NCBI GenBank assembly: GCA_031278735.1
Contig: JAITJU010000218.1
Span: forward strand, 1 to 10,551
Origin: Zoogloeaceae bacterium
GTDB taxonomy: Bacteria > Pseudomonadota > Gammaproteobacteria > Burkholderiales > Rhodocyclaceae
Length of the DNA stretch: 10,551 bases
Direction of reading: 5' to 3'
A program made the position numbers and the translations under genes. The notes beneath the pieces were generated by a model that worked only from the letters and a program-made list of their open reading frames with translations, had not been told where the DNA came from and did not search any database. Shown in pieces: positions 1-5,153 of this stretch (position 1 is its first letter; the number at the start of each line of letters is the position of its first letter).

Positions 1-625
1 CGGGCGCGAGATACGGCGCGTCCGTCTCGACCAGAAGACGATCGAGCGGCATACGGCGGGCGACTTCCTGCACCGCATGGGCGTTCTTGAAAGTGACAAT
101 GCCGGAAAAAGAAATATAAAACCCCATCGCCAGCGCCTTTTGCGCCATGTTCCAGTCTTCCGAAAAGCAGTGCAGGATGCCGCCTGCATCCTGCGCGTTT
201 TCTTCCTGCAAAATGGCGATGGTGTCTTCCGCCGCCTGGCGGGTATGGATAACCAGCGGCTTTTTCGCCGCGCGCGCGGCGCGGATATGGGTACGGAAGC
301 GTTGCCGCTGCCATTCGGGACGATCTGCATGCCAGTGATAATCCAGACCCGTTTCGCCGATGGCGATCACCTTTTCATGCGCGGCCAACGCCGCCAGGGA
401 ATCCGCGTCTGGCTCCTCGACATTTTCGTATTCAGGATGCAGTCCAACGCTGGCAAAAAGCTGCGGATGCCGCTCGGCCAACGACAGGACGCGGGGAAAA
501 TCCGTCAGATTCACGCCAATGCACAACGCGCCCCGAACATCGTGCTGCCGCATGGCCGCCAACGTCTGCGGCAGGGTATCCGCCAGTTCCGGGAAATCCA
601 GATGACAATGCGAATCGACCAGCAT
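1..625 (-). CDS. TatD-family metal-dependent hydrolase (DNase), 3' end cut by window edge
   Basis: TatD/YcfH-family TIM-barrel hydrolase. Family members are Mg/Zn-dependent 3'-5' DNases, some also proposed as D-aminoacyl-tRNA deacylases. The 208 visible codons carry the family's metal ligands: HxH near the start (H6, H8, in MLVDSHCHLD), E91 in IGETGLDYH, H127 in VIHTR, H152 in LHCFS, and D202 in VETDAPYLAP. Full-length members are about 255-265 residues, so roughly 50-60 C-terminal residues lie outside the window. The ATG at 623-625 is chosen because the family begins at the metal-binding strand; I see no strong Shine-Dalgarno site. It follows pilZ after 10 nt and is the last visible gene of the mltG-tmk-holB-pilZ cluster. 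The family call is firm. Which paralogue it is (YcfH-like by synteny) is inference. Confidence 0.93.
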   Translation of the reverse strand, partial: MLVDSHCHLDFPELADTLPQTLAAMRQHDVRGALCIGVNLTDFPRVLSLAERHPQLFASVGLHPEYENVEEPDADSLAALAAHEKVIAIGETGLDYHWHADRPEWQRQRFRTHIRAARAAKKPLVIHTRQAAEDTIAILQEENAQDAGGILHCFSEDWNMAQKALAMGFYISFSGIVTFKNAHAVQEVARRMPLDRLLVETDAPYLAP

Positions 626-635
626 GGCAACTGCA

Positions 636-992
636 TCAAAGGGTATGGCTGAGACGGCTGGAACTCATTGCCGTTCCCAGAATGGCCTCGATTTTACGCT
701 TGGCTTCCAGGCCGCTTTCATCCGCGTTGAAATGAATGCCGATGCCCTGGGGGCGGTTGTTCTGCGCGTTCGCGGGCGTAATCCACACCACTTTGCCGAC
801 GATGGGCAATTTGGCGGCCTCATCCATCAGCGAAAGCAGCACGAAAACTTCATCGCCCAGCGCGTAGGCGCGCGCGGTGGGGATGAAAATTCCGCCGTTT
901 TTCAGTTTGGGAATGAAAGCCATGTACAGTGCAGAGCGGGAATTGATGTTGAGCGAAAGCACGGTTGGGCGCGTGGCGGGCTTGACGGACAT
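636..992 (-). CDS. pilZ: Type IV pilus assembly protein PilZ
   Basis: A 118-residue single-domain PilZ protein, the size of the founding Pseudomonas PilZ. Family features are the start around ILSL-type beta strand 1 (VLSLNINS, 11-18), KNGGIFIPT (31-39), LGDEVFVLLSLMDE (45-58), GKVVWITP (66-73), GIGIHF (83-88) and a C-terminal SHTL resembling the THTM tail of Pseudomonas PilZ. It lacks the RxxxR and D/NxSxxG signatures used by other PilZ domains to bind cyclic di-GMP. Founding-type PilZ proteins are known not to bind the nucleotide but to act with the pilus ATPase PilB and with FimX in pilus assembly. The start is fixed by a strong GGAGGAG 8 nt upstream, inside the last codons of holB. The stop is 10 nt before the TatD-family gene. 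The order holB-pilZ-tatD is conserved in pseudomonads and many betaproteobacteria. Confidence 0.93.
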   Translation of the reverse strand: MSVKPATRPTVLSLNINSRSALYMAFIPKLKNGGIFIPTARAYALGDEVFVLLSLMDEAAKLPIVGKVVWITPANAQNNRPQGIGIHFNADESGLEAKRKIEAILGTAMSSSRLSHTL

Positions 993-997
993 GAGCT

Positions 998-2080
998 TTA
1001 CTCCTCCAGAAACAAGGCGTGGTAACCAAGAAAAAACTGTTCGAGAAAAAGCCGCAGGTTCAAGGGATGCGTACTTTCCCGGCGCAACTGCAACAACTGG
1101 CGATAAAAACGCGATAACCGCACCGGCTGACTTTTTTTTGCCAATTCCATGATTCTAGCGCGTTCTCCAAGATAAAACCGGACCGGCAGATTCTGCGCCG
1201 CCAGATTGAGATCGACCAGCCACTTCTGCGCCCAATCCACAAATTGCGGCAAGGGGTTTTCGCCCTTCATCGCTTTCAGGTTTTTTTCCAGTTGCGCAGC
1301 GGCAGGCAAGGCATCCAGGCGATCGCCGCGTTGCAGCGCTTCCGTGGTCAAGGTCTGCCAACTGGCGGTTTTTTCGGCCAGACGCAAGGCCAGAAGCGGC
1401 GCTCCGCCTGCCAACGCCAGCCAGGTTGCGGCATCGCGCAATCCGGCGGACGCCAGAAACGCTTCCCCTACCGCCGCCTTCGGCAGCGGCAGGCGCAGAT
1501 TCTGGCAACGGCTGCGCAAAGTCGGCGCGAGCCGCATGGGTTCGCTGGAAACGAGCAAAAACAGCGTGTCTTGCGGCGGCTCTTCCAGCATTTTCAGGAG
1601 CGCGTTCGCGGCCTCGCGGTTCAGACGCTCCGCAGGATGAATCAGGATAACGCGCGTTTTCTGTCGGTGTGTGCCGACACAAAGGAATTCATCGAGTTCG
1701 CGTATCTGGTCGATGACAATCTGTTGCCCACCGCGCGCGGATTTTTCCTTGTCGGTCTTGTCAACCTTGTCATCCGCGCTGTCCATTTTACCGGCTTTGC
1801 TTTTGTCTTCTCCCGCTTCTTCGATGCGCAGCGCCGCCGGTTGCAGCAGGCGAAAATCGGGATGGTTGCCCTGGGAAAACCAGCGGCAGGCCAGACATTC
1901 GCCGCAGGCCGCGCCTTCCTCCGCATGCGGCGCCTCGCAGAGCAGACTGGCCGCAAAGGCAAACGCGAAATCCAGTTTGCCCAAACCGCGCTCCCCGGAA
2001 AGCAGCAAGGCATGGGGCAGACGCGCCCGCCATTTTTGCAGGCGCATCCAGCTTTCCGTATGCAGCGTCTCGCTCTTCAT
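998..2080 (-). CDS. holB: DNA polymerase III subunit delta-prime
   Basis: Clamp-loader subunit delta-prime (360 residues), the AAA+ stator of the tau/gamma-delta-delta-prime complex that loads the beta clamp. Visible features are HALLLSGERGLGK with P-loop-like G29-K35, four zinc-ligand cysteines C48/C59/C62/C65 (GECLAC), GNHPDF (71-76), NALLKMLEEPP (159-169) and the SRC motif (S190-C192) that acts as arginine finger in clamp loaders. Residues about 87-118 form a Lys/Asp-rich insert containing three DKx repeats just before the helix IDQIRELDEFL. I associate a charged insert here with betaproteobacterial HolB. The start ATG overlaps the tmk stop as ATGA, so translation is probably coupled to tmk. 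The last codons carry the pilZ ribosome-binding site. Identification is secure; the exact role of the insert is unknown. Confidence 0.95.
   Translation of the reverse strand: MKSETLHTESWMRLQKWRARLPHALLLSGERGLGKLDFAFAFAASLLCEAPHAEEGAACGECLACRWFSQGNHPDFRLLQPAALRIEEAGEDKSKAGKMDSADDKVDKTDKEKSARGGQQIVIDQIRELDEFLCVGTHRQKTRVILIHPAERLNREAANALLKMLEEPPQDTLFLLVSSEPMRLAPTLRSRCQNLRLPLPKAAVGEAFLASAGLRDAATWLALAGGAPLLALRLAEKTASWQTLTTEALQRGDRLDALPAAAQLEKNLKAMKGENPLPQFVDWAQKWLVDLNLAAQNLPVRFYLGERARIMELAKKSQPVRLSRFYRQLLQLRRESTHPLNLRLFLEQFFLGYHALFLEE
1001..1007 (-). promoter_or_regulatory. Shine-Dalgarno site of pilZ
   Basis: GGAGGAG lies 8 nt before the pilZ ATG. It overlaps the two terminal Glu codons of holB, so ribosomes finishing holB sit on the pilZ initiation site. 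This supports translational coupling and fixes the pilZ start. Confidence 0.75.
1748..1771. repeat. Three-unit 9-bp tandem repeat inside holB
   Basis: CTTGTC occurs three times at a 9-bp period (1748, 1757 and 1766 on the plus strand). On the coding strand these are GAC AAG NNN units, encoding DKV-DKT-DKE at HolB residues 104-112. The unit length is a multiple of three, so gain or loss of a unit would stay in frame. It lies in the variable charged insert. Confidence 0.7.
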
Positions 2081-2754
2081 GTCAAATCGGTAAAAATATG
2101 CACCAGTTGCGCGCGTATTTCCGCAAAACTTAATTCGCCATTCAGGACGCGAAAACGCTCCGGATGCTTTCCGGCTCGATCCAGATAGGCGTAACGCACC
2201 CGATCATGAAACTGCGCTTCTTCCTGTTCGAAGCGGTCCAGATGGCGTCCCGCCAACGCGATGCGTTGCCGCGCCACTTCGCAGGGCACATCGAACAACA
2301 GGGTCAAATCCGGTTCGCAGGGCTGGCTTGCGCCTTCCCCGTGCACCCAGTTTTCCAGTATTTGCAGGCGCCGCCGATCCACGCCTTTGCCGCCGCCCTG
2401 ATAGGCGAAACTCGCGTCCGAAAAGCGGTCGCAAATTACCCAGTCGCCTTGCGCCAGCGCGGGCGCAATCACCGCTGCCACATGTTCGCGGCGAGCGGCA
2501 AACATAAGCAGCGTTTCCGTTTCCGGGTGCATGGCCTCGGCCAGCAGACAGGCGCGCAGTTTTTCGCCCAGCGGCGTCCCGCCCGGTTCGCGCGTCAGCG
2601 TCACACGCCTGTCGCGCGAGCGTAAAAAGTCGCCCAGCCAACCGACATGACTGCTTTTGCCCGCGCCGTCGATACCCTCCAGCGTGACGAATTTTCCGCG
2701 CTTTGCCCCGGTTGCGTCACGCGCGGGCGGGTGTGCGGCAAAAGAATCGGACAT
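2077..2754 (-). CDS. tmk: Thymidylate kinase (dTMP kinase)
   Basis: Phosphorylates dTMP to dTDP with ATP, an essential step of dTTP synthesis. The 225-residue protein has the family P-loop GIDGAGKS (27-34) preceded by KFVTLE, the REPGGTPLGE motif (55-64), the DRF signature DRFSDASFAYQGGG (109-122) for the nucleotide base, and a LID-like region near RHLDRFEQE. The ATG at 2752-2754 is chosen because it has an AAGGG site about 10 nt upstream and lies 19 nt after the mltG stop. It leaves a tail of about 20 residues before the P-loop strand, longer than in E. coli, and the reading frame stays open far upstream only because it runs antiparallel-free inside mltG in another frame. The stop overlaps the holB start by ATGA. 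Identification is very secure; the N-terminus is slightly uncertain. Confidence 0.95.
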   Translation of the reverse strand: MSDSFAAHPPARDATGAKRGKFVTLEGIDGAGKSSHVGWLGDFLRSRDRRVTLTREPGGTPLGEKLRACLLAEAMHPETETLLMFAARREHVAAVIAPALAQGDWVICDRFSDASFAYQGGGKGVDRRRLQILENWVHGEGASQPCEPDLTLLFDVPCEVARQRIALAGRHLDRFEQEEAQFHDRVRYAYLDRAGKHPERFRVLNGELSFAEIRAQLVHIFTDLT

Positions 2755-2773
2755 GACAAAAATTCCCTTCGGA

Positions 2774-3781
2774 TCAAGGACGGCGGCGACGGCGCTGATA
2801 ACGATCCACGGCGGCGTTGTGTTCGGCCAGTGTCGCGGAGAACTGGCTGCCGCCATCGCCGCGCGCCACGAAATACAAGGCATCGGTTGACGCCGGATGC
2901 AGCGCCGCCCGCAGGGAAGCCAATCCCGGCATGGCAATGGGCGTTGGCGGCAGACCGTCGCGAGTATAGGTATTGTAGGGCGTGTCCGTTTCCAGGTGTA
3001 TCCGTCGCAGATTGCCGTCAAACGCCGCGCCCAGGCCATAGATGACCGTCGGGTCGGTTTGCAGGCGCATCCCCCTGCGCAGGCGATTGACGAATACGCC
3101 CGCAATCTTGCTTCGATCCGACGCCAAGCCGGTTTCCTTTTCCACGATAGAGGCCATGATCAGTGCTTCGTAGGCGTTGCGATACGGCAGATTCGCCGCC
3201 CTTTCCCGCCATTCGCGTTGCAGGTGCTCCCGCATGGCGCGCGCGGCGCGGGCAAACAGCGCCAGATCGTCCGAAAATTTGTCCACGCGATAAGTGTCGG
3301 GGAAAAACAACCCTTCCGGCGCCTGCCCCGCCATGCCCAGACGCGCCATCAATTCCGCGTCGGAAAGCCTGCCTGCAACCTGCGCCAGATCGGGGCGCGC
3401 GGCGATTTTCTGTCGCCATTCGCGAAAAGTCCAGCCCTCGACAAAGCGCACGTCCACTTGCAACACCTTGCCTGCAGCCAGCAAGTTCAGCAAATCCCGC
3501 GGGGCACTGCCTGCGGGCAGCGCGTAAACTCCCGCCCGCACCGCGCGCCCACGCCCCGAAAGACGCGCCGCCAGCGCCAGCAAATCCGGATGCGCCGCCA
3601 CCCCGGCCTGATTCAGCGACTGCGCCACACTGCGCACCCCCATGCCGGGCAATACACGGAATTCCACTTGCGTCACGCCCGGCGCAAACGCCATTGGCCG
3701 CGAAAACCAGAAAATTCCCGCGCCCGCCGCCAACACGCTGAAAAGCAACAACAGGATCAGGACAAAGCGAAAAAAACGCAT
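2774..3781 (-). CDS. mltG: Endolytic murein transglycosylase MltG (YceG family)
   Basis: Inner-membrane lytic transglycosylase that cleaves nascent glycan strands and sets their length. The 335-residue protein (E. coli about 340) has a single N-terminal membrane segment (about 4-26), then a periplasmic LysM-like part (about 35-105, with RAGVYALPAG) and the YceG catalytic domain. Conserved motifs are FPDTYRV (160-166), MASIVEKETG (209-218) holding the catalytic Glu (E214 by position in the motif), FVNRLRRGMRLQTDPTVIYG (230-249) and the C-terminal DALYFVA...F..T..EHN. The ATG at 3779-3781 is chosen because it immediately precedes the membrane segment. Longer in-frame starts read through the tRNA gene and are rejected. 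Shine-Dalgarno complementarity is weak. It heads the mltG-tmk-holB-pilZ-tatD cluster and starts 41 nt after the tRNA, with no terminator seen between. The pabC gene often found before mltG is absent. Confidence 0.95.
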   Translation of the reverse strand: MRFFRFVLILLLLFSVLAAGAGIFWFSRPMAFAPGVTQVEFRVLPGMGVRSVAQSLNQAGVAAHPDLLALAARLSGRGRAVRAGVYALPAGSAPRDLLNLLAAGKVLQVDVRFVEGWTFREWRQKIAARPDLAQVAGRLSDAELMARLGMAGQAPEGLFFPDTYRVDKFSDDLALFARAARAMREHLQREWRERAANLPYRNAYEALIMASIVEKETGLASDRSKIAGVFVNRLRRGMRLQTDPTVIYGLGAAFDGNLRRIHLETDTPYNTYTRDGLPPTPIAMPGLASLRAALHPASTDALYFVARGDGGSQFSATLAEHNAAVDRYQRRRRRP

Positions 3782-3797
3782 GATCGGCAAGGAATGG

Positions 3798-3812
3798 CGG
3801 CGCAGAGCGCCG
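3798..3812. other. Inverted repeat between tRNA and mltG
   Basis: A perfect 6-bp stem with a 3-nt loop (CGGCGC-AGA-GCGCCG on the plus strand) lies in the 41-nt gap between the tRNA 3' end and the mltG ATG. On the transcribed minus strand no T-run follows it, so it does not look like a terminator for the tRNA. It could be a tRNA 3' processing or leader structure. The TTTT lies on the plus-strand side only. Confidence 0.45.
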
Positions 3813-3822
3813 TTTTCCGAAG

Positions 3823-3898
3823 TGGTGGGCCCGCAGGGATTTGAACCCTGGACCAAAGGATTATGAGTCCTCTGCTCTGACCGCTGAGCTACAGGCCC
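3823..3898 (-). tRNA. tRNA with anticodon CAT, probably tRNA-Ile2 (lysidine type)
   Basis: A 76-nt cloverleaf with encoded CCA. The acceptor stem GGGCCTG/CGGGCCC has one G-U pair; the D arm is GCTC...GAGC. The anticodon stem is GAGGA/TCCTT with loop CTCATAA (anticodon CAT at 3863-3865 on the plus strand). The variable loop is TGGTC and the T arm CAGGG-TTCAAAT-CCCTG. CAT is shared by initiator Met, elongator Met and Ile2. The first pair G1-C72 argues against an initiator. C4-G69 and C5-G68, known positive determinants for the lysidine synthetase TilS in E. coli tRNA-Ile2, are both present, and the anticodon/variable region resembles Ile2. I therefore favour Ile2, which reads AUA codons after modification, over elongator Met. 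The tRNA call itself is near certain. Confidence 0.97.
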
Positions 3899-3914
3899 GT
3901 TATAAAAGTTCGTG

Positions 3915-3943
3915 ATTCTAGGGAGTATATGGCGGCGAGGCAA
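3915..3943 (-). promoter_or_regulatory. Sigma70-type promoter of the tRNA (and perhaps the mltG cluster)
   Basis: On the minus strand, -35 TTGCCT (3938-3943) and -10 TAGAAT (3915-3920) are separated by exactly 17 bp. The -10 box ends 16 nt before the first tRNA base, leaving a short leader of the usual size for tRNA processing. No other promoter is visible before mltG, so it may also drive mltG-tmk-holB-pilZ-tatD. Confidence 0.65.
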
Positions 3944-4396
3944 TCAAAAATCACGATGTCCGCGCCGCGTCGCCTCGCTCCCGGCCAGGAAAGCCAGCGG
4001 TTTTTTGCGTCGCCGCGCCTTGCTCTTGCCGCCCCTGTTTGCGAGACATGGCCATCGCATTTGTCCTTGGAAATGTGCAAGGCGTGAGCTTTCCTCTCTC
4101 TCGCTTGCGAGCGCACGGCAGGGGCAGAATGACGGAGCATCGCTTATCCCCCTTCCCCGACACACAAGCCTCACGAATCCAGGCGGGGGACGCCTTGCGC
4201 TGCGGGCATACCATCCTCCCGCAAGCGGCATGAGGCTCTGCGCACGCTATTTTTCCCTGTCATGCAAAAGCGGCGCGCCGACAATCGGCGCGATGCGCCT
4301 TACCCATTCAGCGTTTCCTTGGATGCCGGGAAACGGCGCGCCCGGTTTTCCCCTCGCCCGGCAACGGGCTGCCTTCCGTCTTCTATCCTTCGCCTT
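3944..4396. other. Gene-free spacer between the DUF411 gene and the tRNA promoter
   Basis: About 450 bp without a credible gene. Short open frames on both strands have arginine/proline-rich, low-information translations, no good ribosome-binding sites and no recognisable domain. It holds several small inverted repeats: CTCGC-TT-GCGAG (4100-4111), AGGCG-N5-CGCCT (4181-4195), the 8-bp stem at 4274-4292, CGTTTCC-N10-GGAAACG (4312-4335) and GCCCG-GCAA-CGGGC (4356-4369). I see no insertion-sequence remnant. Confidence 0.6.
4266..4292 (-). terminator. Possible terminator downstream of the DUF411 gene
   Basis: On the minus strand a perfect 8-bp stem, CGCGCCGA-TTG-TCGGCGCG (4274-4292), is followed after 4 nt by TTTT (4266-4269). 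It lies about 105 nt past the DUF411 stop. The stem is strong but the T-run is short and displaced, so it is only a candidate. Confidence 0.35.
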
Positions 4397-4843
4397 TCAG
4401 TCCTTCGATCCCGCATGATGCTGGAAAACGCGCGCGCTGCCGTCCCGGAGGATCAGCAAGGTATCATAGGCCTCGGCTTGCCCGCCTTCCATGCCGGGCG
4501 ACCCCATCGGCATTCCCGGCACGGCAAGGCCGATGGCGTCGGGGCGTTCTTTCAGCAGGCGCTTGATGTCGGCGGCGGGAACATGCCCTTCGACCAGATA
4601 CCGGCCTATCCTGGCGGTATGGCATGAAGCGTGGATTTCCGGCATGCCCAGGGCGCGGCGCGTAGCGGTCATGTCCATGACCGGCTGGCTTTCCAGACGG
4701 GAAAATCCAGCGTCCTGCAAGTGTTTTGCCCACGCGCCGCAGCAGCCGCAGCTCGGGTTTTTGTATATCGTCACCGACGGCGCGCTTTCCTCCGCCAGGA
4801 CGGGCATGGCAAACAGCAGCAGCAGGCAGAAAATACGCTTCAT
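4397..4843 (-). CDS. DUF411 (CopG-like) periplasmic metal-binding protein
   Basis: A 148-residue exported protein. Residues 1-17 form a signal peptide (KR, hydrophobic core, cleavage likely after VLA). The mature part begins with a thioredoxin-like strand VTIYKNPSCGCCGAW, whose CxCC (C32, C34, C35) is the DUF411 hallmark. Further likely ligands are C74-H75 (HASCHTA), H87 (LVEGHVP), the methionine-rich GMPMGSPGM (110-118) and a terminal HH. DUF411 proteins are annotated as predicted metal-binding proteins. The copper-resistance protein CopG, which I recall as belonging to this fold, binds copper through a CxCC site, so a copper role is plausible but inferred. The start is decided by a strong AAGGAGA 7 nt upstream and by the signal peptide. 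A longer in-frame ORF upstream is rejected. The gene stands alone, with no copper gene beside it. Confidence 0.87.
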   Translation of the reverse strand: MKRIFCLLLLFAMPVLAEESAPSVTIYKNPSCGCCGAWAKHLQDAGFSRLESQPVMDMTATRRALGMPEIHASCHTARIGRYLVEGHVPAADIKRLLKERPDAIGLAVPGMPMGSPGMEGGQAEAYDTLLILRDGSARVFQHHAGSKD

Positions 4844-4850
4844 CAGAAAA

Positions 4851-4857
4851 TCTCCTT
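4851..4857 (-). promoter_or_regulatory. Shine-Dalgarno site of the DUF411 gene
   Basis: AAGGAGA, 7 nt before the ATG at 4841-4843. It decides in favour of the start directly before the signal peptide over in-frame starts up to 270 nt further upstream. Confidence 0.75.
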
Positions 4858-4868
4858 GAAAGTGGGGT

Positions 4869-4897
4869 ATTTTGCGCAGGAATGCCCGCCGCCGCAA
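4869..4897 (-). promoter_or_regulatory. Weak promoter candidate for the DUF411 gene
   Basis: On the minus strand, TTGCGG (4892-4897) and CAAAAT (4869-4874) are 17 bp apart, about 25 nt before the ATG. The match to consensus is partial. It is offered because the gene appears to be transcribed alone. Confidence 0.25.
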
Positions 4898-5119
4898 GCG
4901 GCGTTTTCTCGCCTCCGCCACCCCGTCGCCGTCACCCGCGTCGGCCTTGCGGGTCAATGCCGTTTCCGCCCGACCTCCGCGCGATGAAAATCGCGGCCAT
5001 GATCGCGCGCATTCCGCGTGAAGGGGAAAATCACCCCGCAAGGCGCGTTCCTTCGCGTTATCGCCGACTTTTCCCCGGCATCGGACAAACGGCACCGTCG
5101 ACCGCGAAAGCAAATCAAC

Positions 5120-5133
5120 GCGCCCGCGGGCGC
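5120..5133 (-). terminator. GC palindrome just after lysS, possible weak terminator
   Basis: A perfect 14-bp palindrome, GCGCCCGCGGGCGC, begins 20 nt past the lysS stop. On the minus strand it is followed by GTTGATTTGC, which is T-containing but not a true T-run. It may end the prfB-lysS transcript inefficiently. Confidence 0.25.
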
Positions 5134-5153
5134 ACCTTGTGAAGGCAGGCGTC

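Larger units (their letters stand above)
4844..5153. other. Gene-free spacer between lysS and the DUF411 gene
   Basis: About 310 bp holding the DUF411 Shine-Dalgarno site, a weak promoter candidate and small inverted repeats: CGCCG-CAAG-CGGCG followed by TTTT on the plus strand (4890-4907), GCGAT-GAAA-ATCGC (4981-4994), and a 14-bp palindrome near the lysS end. The open minus-strand frame crossing it is an in-frame extension of the DUF411 gene with an Arg-rich, unconvincing translation. Confidence 0.55.

Noticed and set aside
636..992. PilZ as a cyclic di-GMP receptor
   Set aside because: The RxxxR and D/NxSxxG binding signatures are absent, and the protein matches the founding PilZ type that does not bind the nucleotide.
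1244..2188. Open plus-strand frame of about 310 codons antisense to holB
   Set aside because: Shadow of holB; the translation is Arg/Gln-rich without a domain.
2755..3105. N-terminal extension of tmk into mltG
   Set aside because: The frame stays open in mltG sequence, but the thymidylate kinase fold starts just after the ATG at 2754, which has an AAGGG site. The upstream part is mltG read out of frame.
3798..3816. Hairpin followed by TTTT on the plus strand, looking like a terminator
   Set aside because: No plus-strand gene reads into it. In the transcribed (minus) direction the A-tract precedes the stem, so it would not terminate the tRNA transcript.
3782..3943. N-terminal extension of mltG
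   Set aside because: The added residues are a translation of the tRNA gene itself; the membrane anchor begins directly at the ATG at 3781.
3889..4231. Several overlapping short minus-strand frames upstream of the tRNA
   Set aside because: One overlaps the tRNA and its promoter. All have biased, low-information translations and no Shine-Dalgarno sites.
4890..4907. CGCCG-CAAG-CGGCG hairpin with TTTT on the plus strand
   Set aside because: It is terminator-like only for plus-strand transcription, and there is no plus-strand gene upstream.
4844..5113. N-terminal extension of the DUF411 gene
   Set aside because: It would bury the signal peptide and the strong AAGGAGA site; its translation is Arg-rich and featureless.
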